Origin: Phycisphaerae bacterium
Lineage (GTDB): Bacteria > Planctomycetota > Phycisphaerae > UBA1845
Reading direction: 5' to 3'
NCBI GenBank assembly: GCA_016929015.1
Contig: JAFGJQ010000374.1
Location: forward strand, 1 to 41,673
DNA: 41,673 nt
Shown: positions 15,901 through 23,664 of the stretch, piece after piece
How the letters are laid out: the number at the start of each line of letters is the position of its first letter
Position numbering within the stretch: position 1 is the first letter of the stretch
The notes under the pieces: generated by a model
What the model was told of the DNA's origin: nothing
The model's database searches: none
The model's input: only the letters and a program-made list of their open reading frames with translations
Position numbers and translations under genes: made by a program

Positions 15901-18625
15901 CCACTTCACCCGTGGATTCACCCTGGAGCGGATCCGCCCTCAGCCAATCGCACGATGAGTCGACAGTCCACTCCAGAAACCCGGTACCTGCGTTGCGGAT
16001 CGAAACGGCCTGCAGCCCCGACGCGGAGCCCCCCAGGGGCGCGGAGAGCGTTATGGACTGCGTTGACAAGCCGATTGTTGCCGAGTCCGGATCATGCTCG
16101 TAGGCGCCCATGTCCACGACGGCCAGCGCATCCCCGTTGCCGTCCAGCACGCGTTCGTTGCCATCGAGATCAAATGCAGACGCGTCCACCGCGGCACCGT
16201 TCGTTCCAGCGTCGATGCAGGGCGACCCCGACAGCAGGTGGAGATCCTGGTCAAAGGCAAACATCGGATCGGCGTCGATATTGCCCTCGCCCGTCCAGCC
16301 CCCCGAGACGTCGCTGTAGCCAATCACACTCGACGAATATGTTCCCGCGAACATCTCGTCACCGCCGTTCCAAAGGATGCAGTTCGTGGCGGACAAGCGC
16401 GCCGCCGTCGCCTGGGATGTCCCTGCGAAAGCGACGGCCCTCCCCTGGTTCGCGCTGTTCCCGGCGATAGTGCAGCTCGACAGGATCAGCGCACTCTGGC
16501 TGACGTCTGCCCCACCGCCCTGCGTGGCGGCAGCGTTGTTCCGAATCTCGGTATTGTGCAAGCGAATCGTGCTGTACTGGGAACAGTTCATACCGCCGCC
16601 TGATAGGGTCGACCGATTTCCGTGGATGGCGCAGCCCGACACAAATGCCCGACTGCCGGAGAAGTGCATTGCGCCGCCCCCGAACACCGACTCGTTCTGG
16701 CGGAATACACAGCGGCGCAGGGTTGGGCTGCCGCCTTCACAATACACGGCTCCTCCCCTCAATTCCCGGCCGCCCATCACCGTAATGCCTTCGACCACAC
16801 TGTCGGATTCCTCGCCCGTATGGAAGTAAAACCCCCGCCCGCGCATCTCACAGTCAATGACACATCGGGATGGATCGCCACCGGCGCTGCGAACCGTGAT
16901 GCCTTTGCCCAGGAAATCAAGGTCGCGATTGCCCGGGCCGCGGTAAAGGCCATCCGCGATCACGATCTCGTCGCCGTCCAGTGCCGCGTCGATGGCCGCC
17001 TGGATCGTGGGATACTGGGCCGGAACGTCCAGCCGCTGGTATACGACCAGCGCGACGTTAATGGTGCGATGGTCGTTCGAGGCGAGCGGATCCGAAACGG
17101 TCAGCACGCACGCATACTGGCCGGGCGCCAGCCCGGCAGTATCCGTGTCCAGGGTGATTTCGTCGGGCTCGCCCACCGATTCACCGCTCGAGGGCATCGG
17201 TGTCAGCCAGCCGCACGAGGCTTCGATCGACCATTCCAGGGTCCCGCCACCGGCGTTTCGAACCGACAGAACCGGACTGTCAGGCAGGGCGTGCCCTACG
17301 AGCACCGCCAGGTCGATGGTCTGGTCTGACACGGCGATGGAAGGCCTCGCCGGGTCGAACTCCAAGGCGCCCATGTCGGCAACGGCCTCACCATCGCCGT
17401 CACCGTCCAGAGCCCGGGCGTTGCCGTCCAGGTCGTCCGCGGGAAGGCCGCCCGGCGGCAGGTTGGTGCCCGCATCGATGCACGGCGAGATGGACGTCAA
17501 GTGGAAGTCATCGTCGAACGCGAACCGCGGGTCCGTGTCGATATTGCCGGTCCCGGCCCACCCACCGGAGACATTGCTATGGGTGACGGAGACCAGCGAA
17601 TCGCCGTCAGAGACGATCGGGACATTCCCGTTCCAGACAATGCAATTGCCCAGGGTCAGCGAATTGGCCGGGCTGGACGCGCGGAGCGAGCAGGCCGCGC
17701 CTTCCCAGGCTACATTCGCCGCAAGAGTGCAGTGAACAAGGTTCGGGTGGCTCGAGTACCAACAGTGGATGCCCCCGCCTCGCTCAGCCGTATTCATCGC
17801 GATCACGCAGTTCGTGAGGTCCGGACTGCTGCCCGAGCAGTAGATCCCGCCTCCTCGACCGCTCGTGAAACCATACGCGGCGTTTCCCGTGATCGTGCAG
17901 CGCCGCAGCACGGGATCGCTTCGGTTCAGATAAAGCCCGCCGCCGCTGCTGTTGGACGCCGTGATCACGTTGCCGCTGATTACGCAATCCTCCAGGACGG
18001 GGTTGCCGTCCTCACAGTACATGCCCCCGCCTTTCTCTATGGCGCGGTTGTCTCGAATCAGGCAGTCCCGGATCACCGGGCTGCTATACATGCAGTAGAT
18101 GCCCCCTCCGTTGCTGTTGCTGGCCGCCCCGACGTTGTCGCGAATGACGCAGCCCTCGAGAGTAGGATTGCTGTACCTGCAGGTTACCGCCCCGCCGTTT
18201 GAGCCCGTGTTACCGCACAGGATACAGCCCACAATCGTCGGTGCGCTGTTGGCCTCGCAGTAGATTGCTCCTCCGTAATTGCCCTCCCCATTGCGGATGG
18301 TCAGGTCCGCAACCACGCTGGCAGTACCCTCGCCGCTGTGAAAGTGGAAGCCCCGCCCAGCGTACTCGCAGTCCAGGATACAGGCTTCCGCATCTCCGCC
18401 GGCGCTGCGGACCACGATGGCTCTGCCCGCGAAATCCAGGTCCCGATTGCCCGGACCCATGTAGATGCCGTCGGCGATCAAAACCTCGTCGCCGTCAACG
18501 GAGGCGTCGATGGCCGCCTGGATCGTCGCGTACTGACCGGGCACGTGCCGGTCCACGGCTTGGGCAGCTCCGCACCTCAGAATCAAACTCGTCACGACAA
18601 AGACAGCAACAGTCGTGTCTCTCAT
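12956..18625 (-). CDS. Giant secreted beta-helix/BACON-like mosaic protein with dockerin
   Basis: The product is 1889 residues from the ATG at 18625, which has AAGGAG upstream; a longer frame to 18727 lacks support. A signal peptide (MRDTTVAVFVVTSLIL..AQA) precedes four long repeats, each opening with VPGQYATIQAAIDA..DGDEV.IADG.Y.GPGNRDLDF, a pectate-lyase-like beta-helix cap, followed by PbH1 coils rich in GG(A/G)IYC and C.I..N. The first three repeats each end with SPCIDAGTN...DLDGN.R.LDGDG....DMGA.E and a roughly 95-residue BACON-like beta-sandwich (RNAGGGTLEWSIEASCGWL, then LTVSD); the fourth has the DMGAYEY-like end without it. Repeat starts fall near 18560, 17035, 15770 and 14415. The C-terminus has two dockerin-type calcium loops (DLDGDGDVDVDD and DLDGDADVDLAD). 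It is probably a cell-surface adhesin or matrix protein; an enzymatic role is not excluded but no active site was seen. Confidence 0.9.
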   Translation of the reverse strand: MRDTTVAVFVVTSLILRCGAAQAVDRHVPGQYATIQAAIDASVDGDEVLIADGIYMGPGNRDLDFAGRAIVVRSAGGDAEACILDCEYAGRGFHFHSGEGTASVVADLTIRNGEGNYGGAIYCEANSAPTIVGCILCGNTGSNGGAVTCRYSNPTLEGCVIRDNVGAASNSNGGGIYCMYSSPVIRDCLIRDNRAIEKGGGMYCEDGNPVLEDCVISGNVITASNSSGGGLYLNRSDPVLRRCTITGNAAYGFTSGRGGGIYCSGSSPDLTNCVIAMNTAERGGGIHCWYSSHPNLVHCTLAANVAWEGAACSLRASSPANSLTLGNCIVWNGNVPIVSDGDSLVSVTHSNVSGGWAGTGNIDTDPRFAFDDDFHLTSISPCIDAGTNLPPGGLPADDLDGNARALDGDGDGEAVADMGALEFDPARPSIAVSDQTIDLAVLVGHALPDSPVLSVRNAGGGTLEWSIEASCGWLTPMPSSGESVGEPDEITLDTDTAGLAPGQYACVLTVSDPLASNDHRTINVALVVYQRLDVPAQYPTIQAAIDAALDGDEIVIADGLYRGPGNRDLDFLGKGITVRSAGGDPSRCVIDCEMRGRGFYFHTGEESDSVVEGITVMGGRELRGGAVYCEGGSPTLRRCVFRQNESVFGGGAMHFSGSRAFVSGCAIHGNRSTLSGGGMNCSQYSTIRLHNTEIRNNAAATQGGGADVSQSALILSSCTIAGNSANQGRAVAFAGTSQATAARLSATNCILWNGGDEMFAGTYSSSVIGYSDVSGGWTGEGNIDADPMFAFDQDLHLLSGSPCIDAGTNGAAVDASAFDLDGNERVLDGNGDALAVVDMGAYEHDPDSATIGLSTQSITLSAPLGGSASGLQAVSIRNAGTGFLEWTVDSSCDWLRADPLQGESTGEVDDVALIVDASQLSHGRHNCELVVSAPAATNPSRTVYVEIVVYQSCQVPGEYGTIQEAIDAAVDGDEVILADGVYTGSGNRDLDFLGKAITVRGASGDPTACVIDCQYGGRGFLFVTGEGRDSRVADLTILHGQESGGGAIYCMYGSGPTISHCVLKDNVANGGDGAALCCEYHCNPVLQRCVVEGNRARGQYGHGGAFYCGESCNPCFDRCTIRDNAAVSLGGALYSWKTKVLFTNCILDENTCPYDGGAVYAAGSNVITLVHCTLTRNSAARGHAFACYSGSTPEPSAVMMTNCIVWDGGDEIYNDDGSSFDVTYSDFRGGWPGVGNIDVDPAFAFADDVRLTAISPCIDAGTNTPVTGPVPEDVDGNPRPLDGDGNRPALSDMGAFEYNPGVPSIALSAEHFGLAGQAGGGALPAQTLSIRNAGGGELVWSVLSECDWLTVTPQTGESAGEVEDVDLHVDIGALSHGHYSCLLTVSDQAAVNDPRWVRVELDVYDTLLVPSQYGTIQSALDDAVDGDVIVLADGTYSGPGNRDIDFLGKTVTLRSAADDPTLCVIDCQSAGRAFLFDHGETPETLVTGVTVTNGFAHKGGGAYCSHGSSPSFVNCRFIANRVSGYGSAGGALYCLFDSSPRFTDCVLDGNNALGTSCSAGAVSCDTRSNAEFTQCTISGNTATGSSCTGGAIVQRTSGLTLTDCTITGNVANGAGSRGGAIFGMTAEETRLTGCLIANNFAGFAGGAIAAMIQKTLSLTNCVLRGNTAVESTSYGGAVFSFSCQDLNLNNCTLSANAAYRGRAVACYSGITPSTVRVSNSVLWNGGSELYQNDGSVFTVAYSDVFGGYVGVGNIAADPLFVDPAVGDYRLLSGSPCIDAGDNEAVPPGVMVDLAGRARFVDDPATPDTGNPGAPGPPIVDIGAYEYAPAPTADLDGDGDVDVDDYLILEGCLAGPDANAPAGCEVADLDGDADVDLADFGVFSCAFGRD

Positions 18626-18760
18626 GGACGTGTCTCCTTGTGCAGTGACCGCACCTAATGCGAAAGGCGGAAACGGAGAACATAACTTCAGGGAGCGCAA
18701 GCCGCGCGGGATTGGGAATGGAAACAAGGGCCCAACTCCGTGGGTGTCGCCCCTTCACAC

Positions 18761-18794
18761 ACACGTGAGCGTAACCACTCCGGCCCTCACGTGT
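18761..18794 (-). terminator. Hairpin at the 3' end of the glycosyltransferase gene
   Basis: ACACGTGAG (18761-18769) and CTCACGTGT (18786-18794) form a perfect 9-bp stem over a 16-base loop, with the first base of the glycosyltransferase stop codon at the stem edge. No T-run follows. It may end the truA-glycosyltransferase transcript before the beta-helix gene. Confidence 0.45.
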
Positions 18795-20011
18795 CAAGAA
18801 TCCAGCCCAGTATCCCCTATACGAAACGCTGGTCCCCTCACCCCTCGGTCCTTGATCCTTGCCGCCACAACCCTCTCGTACAGCGCTTCCAGCTTCTCCA
18901 CCATCGTCTCGTGGTCGAACCGAGTCAGGCACAGCGTGCGCCCGTATCGGCCCATGTTCTGTCGCCGGTTCGGCGCGTTGGCCAGCTCCACGATGCCGTC
19001 GGCCAGCGCCTCGACGTCAAACGCCTTGACCAGCAGCCCGGTCTTGTCCGGAATCACCACCTCCGGCGTGCCGTCGATCGGATACGCGACGACCGGCACC
19101 TCCGTCAGCAGGGCCTGGACCGCCGCGCGGGGCAGCCCCTCCCACCGGGACGTGTGCACCAGCAGGTCAAAGCCATTCAGCAGCCGCGGGATCTCCGCCG
19201 GCTCCACCAGCCCGGTAAACAGCACGCGATCTCGCACGCCGCCGCCCTCCAGCATCATCTCGTACCGCCGCCGCTGCGGACCCCCGCCCACCCAGACGAA
19301 GAAACAATGCGGCGCCTTCTTCAGGACCCGCGGGACGGCCGGCGCCAGATCGTCGTACCCCTTGTTTCGGAAAAGCCGGGCGACCGTGCCCACGACGACC
19401 GCCTGCGGCGAAACGCCCCATTCCGCCCGAACCTGACGCCGCACTTCAGGGTCCGGCCGGAACAGCTCCGTCCTCATGCCCGAATAGACCGTCGTGAACT
19501 TCTCACGCGGGGCAATGCCGGCGGCAACCGCCTGCTCCGTCATGGCGTCGGCCACGCTGACCAGGGCGTGCGTGTGCCGGGCCGCGTGCCGCTCCAGCAG
19601 CCGGTACAGCGTCTGCACGGACCACCGCTGGGTGCGGTTGAAGCTCATTCCATGGATGGTGTGGATGACGCCCGGCACGCCCGCCCGGACCGCCGCCCGG
19701 CGCCCGAGAATCCCCGCCTTGCTGCTGTGCGTATGCACGACCTCGGGGGCCAATTCGCGGAAGCAGCGTGCCAGATCCCCCACGCAGCGCAGATCGTCCA
19801 GCGGGTGAATGTTTCGCCGGAGCGATGCGATGCGAACCACCCGCGTGCAGCACTCCTGCACCCACGGCCAAAGCGACCCCTCCGAACCGGCGTCCGGACC
19901 GGCCACCAGCGTCACCTCGTGCCCGCGTCGAACCAGCCCTTCACACGTCAGCAGCGTGTTTTCCTGCGCCCCTCCGATGATCAGCCGCGTGATGACATGG
20001 CAGATGTGCAT
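18794..20011 (-). CDS. Family GT4 glycosyltransferase
   Basis: The product is 405 residues with a GT-B fold. The N-terminal half opens HVITRLIIGGAQENTL with the Gly-rich loop of GT4 enzymes, then VVHTHSSKAGILGR. The C-terminal half has VGTVARLFRNKGYDDL, the sugar-nucleotide domain start, and SRWEGLPRAAVQAL. In the usual EX7E motif the second Glu is Gln here (E-x7-Q), a substitution seen in some GT4 subgroups. It transfers a sugar from an activated donor to an unknown acceptor, probably at the cytoplasmic face for cell-surface glycan. It starts 6 bases after the truA stop, so the two are co-transcribed, without obvious functional link. Confidence 0.88.
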   Translation of the reverse strand: MHICHVITRLIIGGAQENTLLTCEGLVRRGHEVTLVAGPDAGSEGSLWPWVQECCTRVVRIASLRRNIHPLDDLRCVGDLARCFRELAPEVVHTHSSKAGILGRRAAVRAGVPGVIHTIHGMSFNRTQRWSVQTLYRLLERHAARHTHALVSVADAMTEQAVAAGIAPREKFTTVYSGMRTELFRPDPEVRRQVRAEWGVSPQAVVVGTVARLFRNKGYDDLAPAVPRVLKKAPHCFFVWVGGGPQRRRYEMMLEGGGVRDRVLFTGLVEPAEIPRLLNGFDLLVHTSRWEGLPRAAVQALLTEVPVVAYPIDGTPEVVIPDKTGLLVKAFDVEALADGIVELANAPNRRQNMGRYGRTLCLTRFDHETMVEKLEALYERVVAARIKDRGVRGPAFRIGDTGLDS

Positions 20012-20017
20012 GCCCGG

Positions 20018-20872
20018 TCATTCCGCCTCCGCGCCGGGGTCCGCGGGCGGCGCGTCCTGCCCCGTGGACACCTCTGCCGCCGCGTCCCGCCAGCCCGGCG
20101 GCAGATACGTCGGGTCCAGCAGTTCAGGCGGATACTGCACCCATTGGAGCGACAGCCCACGGGCCGGTGCCGTCGGCCCCGCCTGGCTGCGGTCGCAGTT
20201 CTCCAGGATGACGCGCAGGTGATCCGGCTCCCACCGGCCGCGACCGATCTCGATCAGCGTACCGACCATGTTGCGGACCTGGTTGTAGAGAAATCCCTTG
20301 CCCAGCACGTCTACGACAATCTCGTCCAGGTCGCGATGAACATCGCACCGCAGTACGGTGCGGACCATAGTCTCCCGTTCGCAGCCCTTGGTGGCCATCG
20401 CGCTGTAGTCCATGCGTCCCACGAAGTGCAGCGCCGCCGCCTGCATCCGCTCGATGTCCAGCGGGTTCCAGAAATGGTACGTATACCGCTGCGTCGTACG
20501 GCCCACCGGTCGTCCCGGTGCGGCGTGGATGCGATAGCGGTAGAGCTTCCGGATGACGTCACGCCGGGCATGGAAGGCCGGAGAAACGTCGGCCACGTCA
20601 ACAAGCGAAATGTCCTTGGGCAGTCTGGCGCCGATGGCTCGCCGCAGGTTGGTGGCCGGGATGGTGCACGTCGTCTTGACGTGGGCCACCTGTCCGGCCG
20701 CGTGAACACCCGCGTCCGTCCGGCCGCTGCCGACGATCGCCACCTGATGCCGGCACACGCGTCGGGCCGCCTGCTCCAGCAACCCCTGAATCGTCAGCAG
20801 CCCCTGCTGCACCTGCCAGCCGTGGTATTCGCTGCCGTCGTACGCGATGAGAAGCCGGACGTTCCGCTCCAT
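20018..20872 (-). CDS. truA: tRNA pseudouridine synthase A
   Basis: The product is 284 residues from the ATG at 20872 (MERNVRLLIAYDGSEYHGWQ). TruA converts uridines 38-40 of the tRNA anticodon arm to pseudouridine. Diagnostic segments are the YDGSEYHGWQ opening, the catalytic GRTDAGVHA loop with the nucleophilic Asp, and FLYNQVRNMVGTLIEIGRG near the C-terminus. Length is about normal for TruA, with a short acidic C-terminal tail rich in Ala, Asp and Glu. It precedes the glycosyltransferase with a 6-base gap. A 9-bp perfect hairpin lies 40 bases upstream of the start. Confidence 0.95.
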   Translation of the reverse strand: MERNVRLLIAYDGSEYHGWQVQQGLLTIQGLLEQAARRVCRHQVAIVGSGRTDAGVHAAGQVAHVKTTCTIPATNLRRAIGARLPKDISLVDVADVSPAFHARRDVIRKLYRYRIHAAPGRPVGRTTQRYTYHFWNPLDIERMQAAALHFVGRMDYSAMATKGCERETMVRTVLRCDVHRDLDEIVVDVLGKGFLYNQVRNMVGTLIEIGRGRWEPDHLRVILENCDRSQAGPTAPARGLSLQWVQYPPELLDPTYLPPGWRDAAAEVSTGQDAPPADPGAEAE

Positions 20873-20912
20873 GACCGCGATGGTATGTCCGGCGCAGTGC
20901 CCGATCAAGTGA

Positions 20913-20933
20913 GGAGGCCACCCCGTGGCCTCC
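20913..20933 (-). terminator. Perfect GC-rich hairpin between sigma factor gene and truA
   Basis: GGAGGCCAC and GTGGCCTCC pair over a three-base loop, 40 bases before the truA ATG and about 85 bases after the sigma-factor stop. It lacks a T-run. It could end the sigma transcript or influence truA expression. Confidence 0.5.
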
Positions 20934-21017
20934 ATGCCTGATCCACCCTGGGAATCGAACCGCTCAGGGGTGATTTCACAGCCCGGCCTAGAAGAGTCTG
21001 AGCCGTTCGGATCGGGT

Positions 21018-21797
21018 TCAGGCGACGAGTTCCTCGGTCAGGGTCGTACCAAACCGCTGCCGGAGACGACCGAGAATCTCCTTGTGGATCTGGCTGACCC
21101 GCGACTCGGACAGGTTGAGGACGAGCCCGATCTCCGCCATCGTGAGGTCCTCGTAGTAGTAGAGAACCAGAACAAGCCGTTCCTCCCGCGACAGGCCGCG
21201 CGTGATGTAGTCGGTCAGCATCTCGCGCGTGACCGGGGAGGTCGGATCCTCCTGCTTGGGATCCCCCACGTCCCACGATCGTCCGCTTCCGCGGGCGGTG
21301 CGGTCGTTTTGCGGCTCCATGGCGCTGAAGTGGATTTCCTTGCCAAGCTGGGAAAGGCGGCACAGGTGGTCGTACCGAGCCTGGGTCACCCCCATTCGCT
21401 TGGCGATCTCGGCGTGGCTGGGCGCATGGCCGAACTCCGCGTCCAGCATCTCACGAATGTGCATCTGGCGTTTTTCGAACGTCCGCACCGTACGCGACTG
21501 CGGGTCAAGTGAACGCAGCCAATCCATCACCGCACCGGAAATGCGTTGCTGGCAAAAGGTCTCAAACTTCGCCTTGTGCTTGGGGTCATAGGCCTCTACG
21601 GCCTCGATCAGACCATCGAACGCGGCGCTGGCGATCTCATCGTAGGAAATCTGAGCCGGCAGCTTTCTGGACAGCCTGGCGGCGTGTGTGTGAACCAGGT
21701 GGCTGTAATGCACCACGATCTCGTTCCGCGTCTGAATGTCGCGGGATTTCAAGTACCGCTTCCACACCTTCCCGATTGGATCGCTGGTTTGCTTCAT
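21018..21797 (-). CDS. RNA polymerase sigma factor, FliA/WhiG type
   Basis: The product is 259 residues, the usual size of sigma-28-type factors. Region 2 is seen as the helical core with DEIASAAFDGLIEAVEAYDP and FETFCQQRISGAVMDWLR. Region 3 is PSHAEIAKRMGVTQARYDHL. Region 4 is LSREERLVLVLYYYEDLTMAEIGLVLNLSESRVSQIHKEIL (two segments), a helix-turn-helix that reads the -35 box. This architecture, with regions 2-4 and no region 1.1, marks the FliA/WhiG/SigF branch, which drives flagellar, sporulation or stress genes depending on lineage. No flagellar gene is nearby, so the regulon is unknown. GGGAG lies upstream of the ATG at a slightly long spacing. Confidence 0.92.
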   Translation of the reverse strand: MKQTSDPIGKVWKRYLKSRDIQTRNEIVVHYSHLVHTHAARLSRKLPAQISYDEIASAAFDGLIEAVEAYDPKHKAKFETFCQQRISGAVMDWLRSLDPQSRTVRTFEKRQMHIREMLDAEFGHAPSHAEIAKRMGVTQARYDHLCRLSQLGKEIHFSAMEPQNDRTARGSGRSWDVGDPKQEDPTSPVTREMLTDYITRGLSREERLVLVLYYYEDLTMAEIGLVLNLSESRVSQIHKEILGRLRQRFGTTLTEELVA

Positions 21798-21856
21798 GCA
21801 ACAATCTCCCTATCCGTGGGCAAGAACTTACCGAGTCCGGTGATCTGACTAAGTCT

Positions 21857-21884
21857 TAAATACCACAGAAATCCGTAATGTAAA
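21857..21884 (-). promoter_or_regulatory. Candidate promoter of the FliA/WhiG-type sigma gene
   Basis: On the minus strand TTTACA (21879-21884) and TATTTA (21857-21862) are spaced by 16 bases in an AT-rich island, about 60 bases before the ATG at 21797. Both boxes are good sigma70 matches. Confidence 0.55.
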
Positions 21885-22442
21885 GGGATTTGGTAATCTG
21901 GGGAGGTTGACGTATATGGGAAGAGTTTGGTGTGTATCGCTTGTGGATAGCCCCTGAAGTGGCACTTTTGCCAGCACCGCACCTGGGATTGTAAACGCAT
22001 TGCCTATAATGTATTACAATCCACCAGCGCTATGCCGCTAACGTGTGGACACTCCGGTCTCTATCCGGCGCGATCGATGAATTACCACCTGATAACGCTG
22101 TTAAAATGGGGCATATGCGGTACAACTGAAACGAGGTTTCGCAGGTCGCGATCGCGTCGTACCGTCCGGTAACGAGCGCACTCTGTTAAGCGGATTCCGT
22201 AAGTCCGAAAGGCCGCCATCCGTACGAAGAATCCGCATTCGCAACTGGCAAAAGCGCGTCACGATATTGTGCAACACATGAAATGACAAACAGTTGCGGC
22301 CGGACGCCCGTTTCGTCGGACGCTCCGGCCGCTCGCCGTAGGTGCTGAGGATTACTGTCCGATATCCGCGAGCCGCGCCGGTCAGGGCTCTTGGACACTG
22401 GACGTTTGACATTTGACATCAACCATCCGCGACCCGCGCCGG
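21885..22442. other. Intergenic stretch with hairpins and a short duplication, no gene seen
   Basis: About 560 bases hold no credible coding frame. The first 140 bases are AT-rich (TATAAT at 22005-22010). A self-complementary block lies at 22117-22165: outer stem GCGGTAC/GTACCGT, inner stem GAAAC-GAG-GTTTC, and the 10-bp palindrome CGCGATCGCG. A second hairpin pairs GCGGCCGGA (22296-22304) with TCCGGCCGC (22324-22332). At 22364-22394 a copy of the 3' end of the PDZ gene (22425-22455) is present. It could carry a small RNA or long leader, but none is proven. Confidence 0.5.
22296..22332. terminator. Hairpin downstream of the ECF/anti-sigma/PDZ operon
   Basis: A perfect 9-bp inverted repeat (GCGGCCGGA / TCCGGCCGC) with a 19-base loop lies about 110 bases past the PDZ gene stop in the direction of transcription. 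No T-run follows, so the terminator role is tentative. Confidence 0.4.
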
Positions 22443-22455
22443 TCAGGGCTGCTTG
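22364..22455. repeat. Direct repeat copying the 3' end of the PDZ gene
   Basis: About 31 bases at 22364-22394 (ATCCGCGAGCCGCGCCGGTC and on) recur at 22425-22455 with one substitution and one inserted base near the end. The second copy spans the stop codon and last codons of the PDZ gene; the first lies outside the gene. The offset is 61 bases. This is a local duplication or a short mobile repeat unit. Confidence 0.65.
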
Positions 22456-23636
22456 GCCGGGTCAACCGGGGACCGCAGGCCCTGGTATCGCTCGTACATG
22501 GCGGGGTCGCGGGTCTTCAGGTCCGCCTCGTCCCGATACACGTCGGTCAGATCGGAGTCGCCCACCCGACGTGTGACCTCGATCTGCCCGTCCGGCTGCA
22601 CGCGAAACGCGAAGCTCGCCTTCTCCGAGGAATAGAAGCAGTGCGGGCCGACGGTCATGGCGTCTTTGTCTCCGAGGGAGATCGTGCAGGAGCCGAGCTG
22701 CCTGGACATCCTGCTCAGATAGTCCGCCAGCGCCTGCCCCGACCGCTCCAGCTTCTCGTCCATGCCGACCATGCCTTCCAGCTTCAGGATGCGGGGATTG
22801 ATGATCGGACCGGAGGGACCGATTTTGAGCACCCCCCGCCCCTGGCTGCCGCTGAGTAGCTCATGCACATCCGGATCGGCCTCGCGAAGCGCATCCATGT
22901 CCGCGTACGTCTGCTCGGTCGTGGATTCCTGCCCGGCGACGGTCTTCGTGCGGCGCACGCGGATCGGCTCGTCACCCTGGATGTTCACCTCGATGCGTTC
23001 CCCGTCCGCACCCTCGCGTGCGATGCAGACTCTGTTACCCGCCTCGTCATTGCTGACAATCACCTCCGTGGTCACGCCCTGGAAGAGGTCCTCCAGATCG
23101 CTGGGCAGTGGGACTGCCCCCGGAAGGTCCAGAATGCTCTTGAGTATCCAGTTTCCCTTTTCGTCCTTGGCAAGGGTGTGGCCGCTCACGGAGACGCGCT
23201 CCTGAAGGATGTCACGCGGCTCCAATGCGTGTTTCCATTCCGATTCGCCAAGGGAGTCCGGCCGTTCGTCCAGCGTCACCGTAGCCGTCTGCGGCTGCCC
23301 CGCATGGATGTAGGACACGATCATCGTATCCCCGGCGGCCTTGTTCTGGATGATCGTGGTCAACGCGCCCAGATCGGACGGCACCGGCTGTCCGTCCACA
23401 GCGGTAATGATGTCCCAGCGATCCAGACCGGCACGATCGGCCGGGCCACCGCGCATCACATTCTCCACCAGCAGCCCGCCGTCCGGGAGGTCCACATGGG
23501 CGGCCAGGGAGGACGGCACGGGTTGCAGTTGGACACCCATCCACGCCGCCCGTGCGACGGATGCCGTGGCCAGCGGGACCACCAGCAGGGCCAGCAGGCC
23601 GGCCGCCGGGCGAACTCGGGTCAAAGACAAAAACAT
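22443..23636 (-). CDS. Secreted PDZ-domain protein in an ECF sigma operon
   Basis: The product is 397 residues from the ATG at 23636, which has AAGGAG 9 bases upstream. Residues 1-31 form a signal peptide (LLALLVVPLATASVARAAW). A PDZ domain spans about residues 31-125: WMGVQLQPV, then GGLLVENVMRGGPADRAGLDRWDIITAVDG, written here as one fold in which the peptide-binding groove is expected. The remaining about 270 residues have no protease triad and no motif I recognise, and are rich in charged residues. PDZ domains bind exposed C-termini of envelope proteins. As third gene of the sigma/anti-sigma operon, 28 bases after the anti-sigma gene, it could sense misfolded proteins or guide cleavage of the anti-sigma; this is inference. 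Confidence 0.85.
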   Translation of the reverse strand: MFLSLTRVRPAAGLLALLVVPLATASVARAAWMGVQLQPVPSSLAAHVDLPDGGLLVENVMRGGPADRAGLDRWDIITAVDGQPVPSDLGALTTIIQNKAAGDTMIVSYIHAGQPQTATVTLDERPDSLGESEWKHALEPRDILQERVSVSGHTLAKDEKGNWILKSILDLPGAVPLPSDLEDLFQGVTTEVIVSNDEAGNRVCIAREGADGERIEVNIQGDEPIRVRRTKTVAGQESTTEQTYADMDALREADPDVHELLSGSQGRGVLKIGPSGPIINPRILKLEGMVGMDEKLERSGQALADYLSRMSRQLGSCTISLGDKDAMTVGPHCFYSSEKASFAFRVQPDGQIEVTRRVGDSDLTDVYRDEADLKTRDPAMYERYQGLRSPVDPAKQP

Positions 23637-23664
23637 GGTCTTGCTCCTTCGCGAAAAGGGAGGA

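Noticed and set aside
20936-21023. Possible tRNA on the minus strand (GGTTCGATTCC, and GCCTGA/TCAGGC ends)
   Set aside because: The T-loop-like string has no pairing 5-bp T-stem, no anticodon arm can be drawn, and the terminal stem uses the sigma-factor stop codon region.
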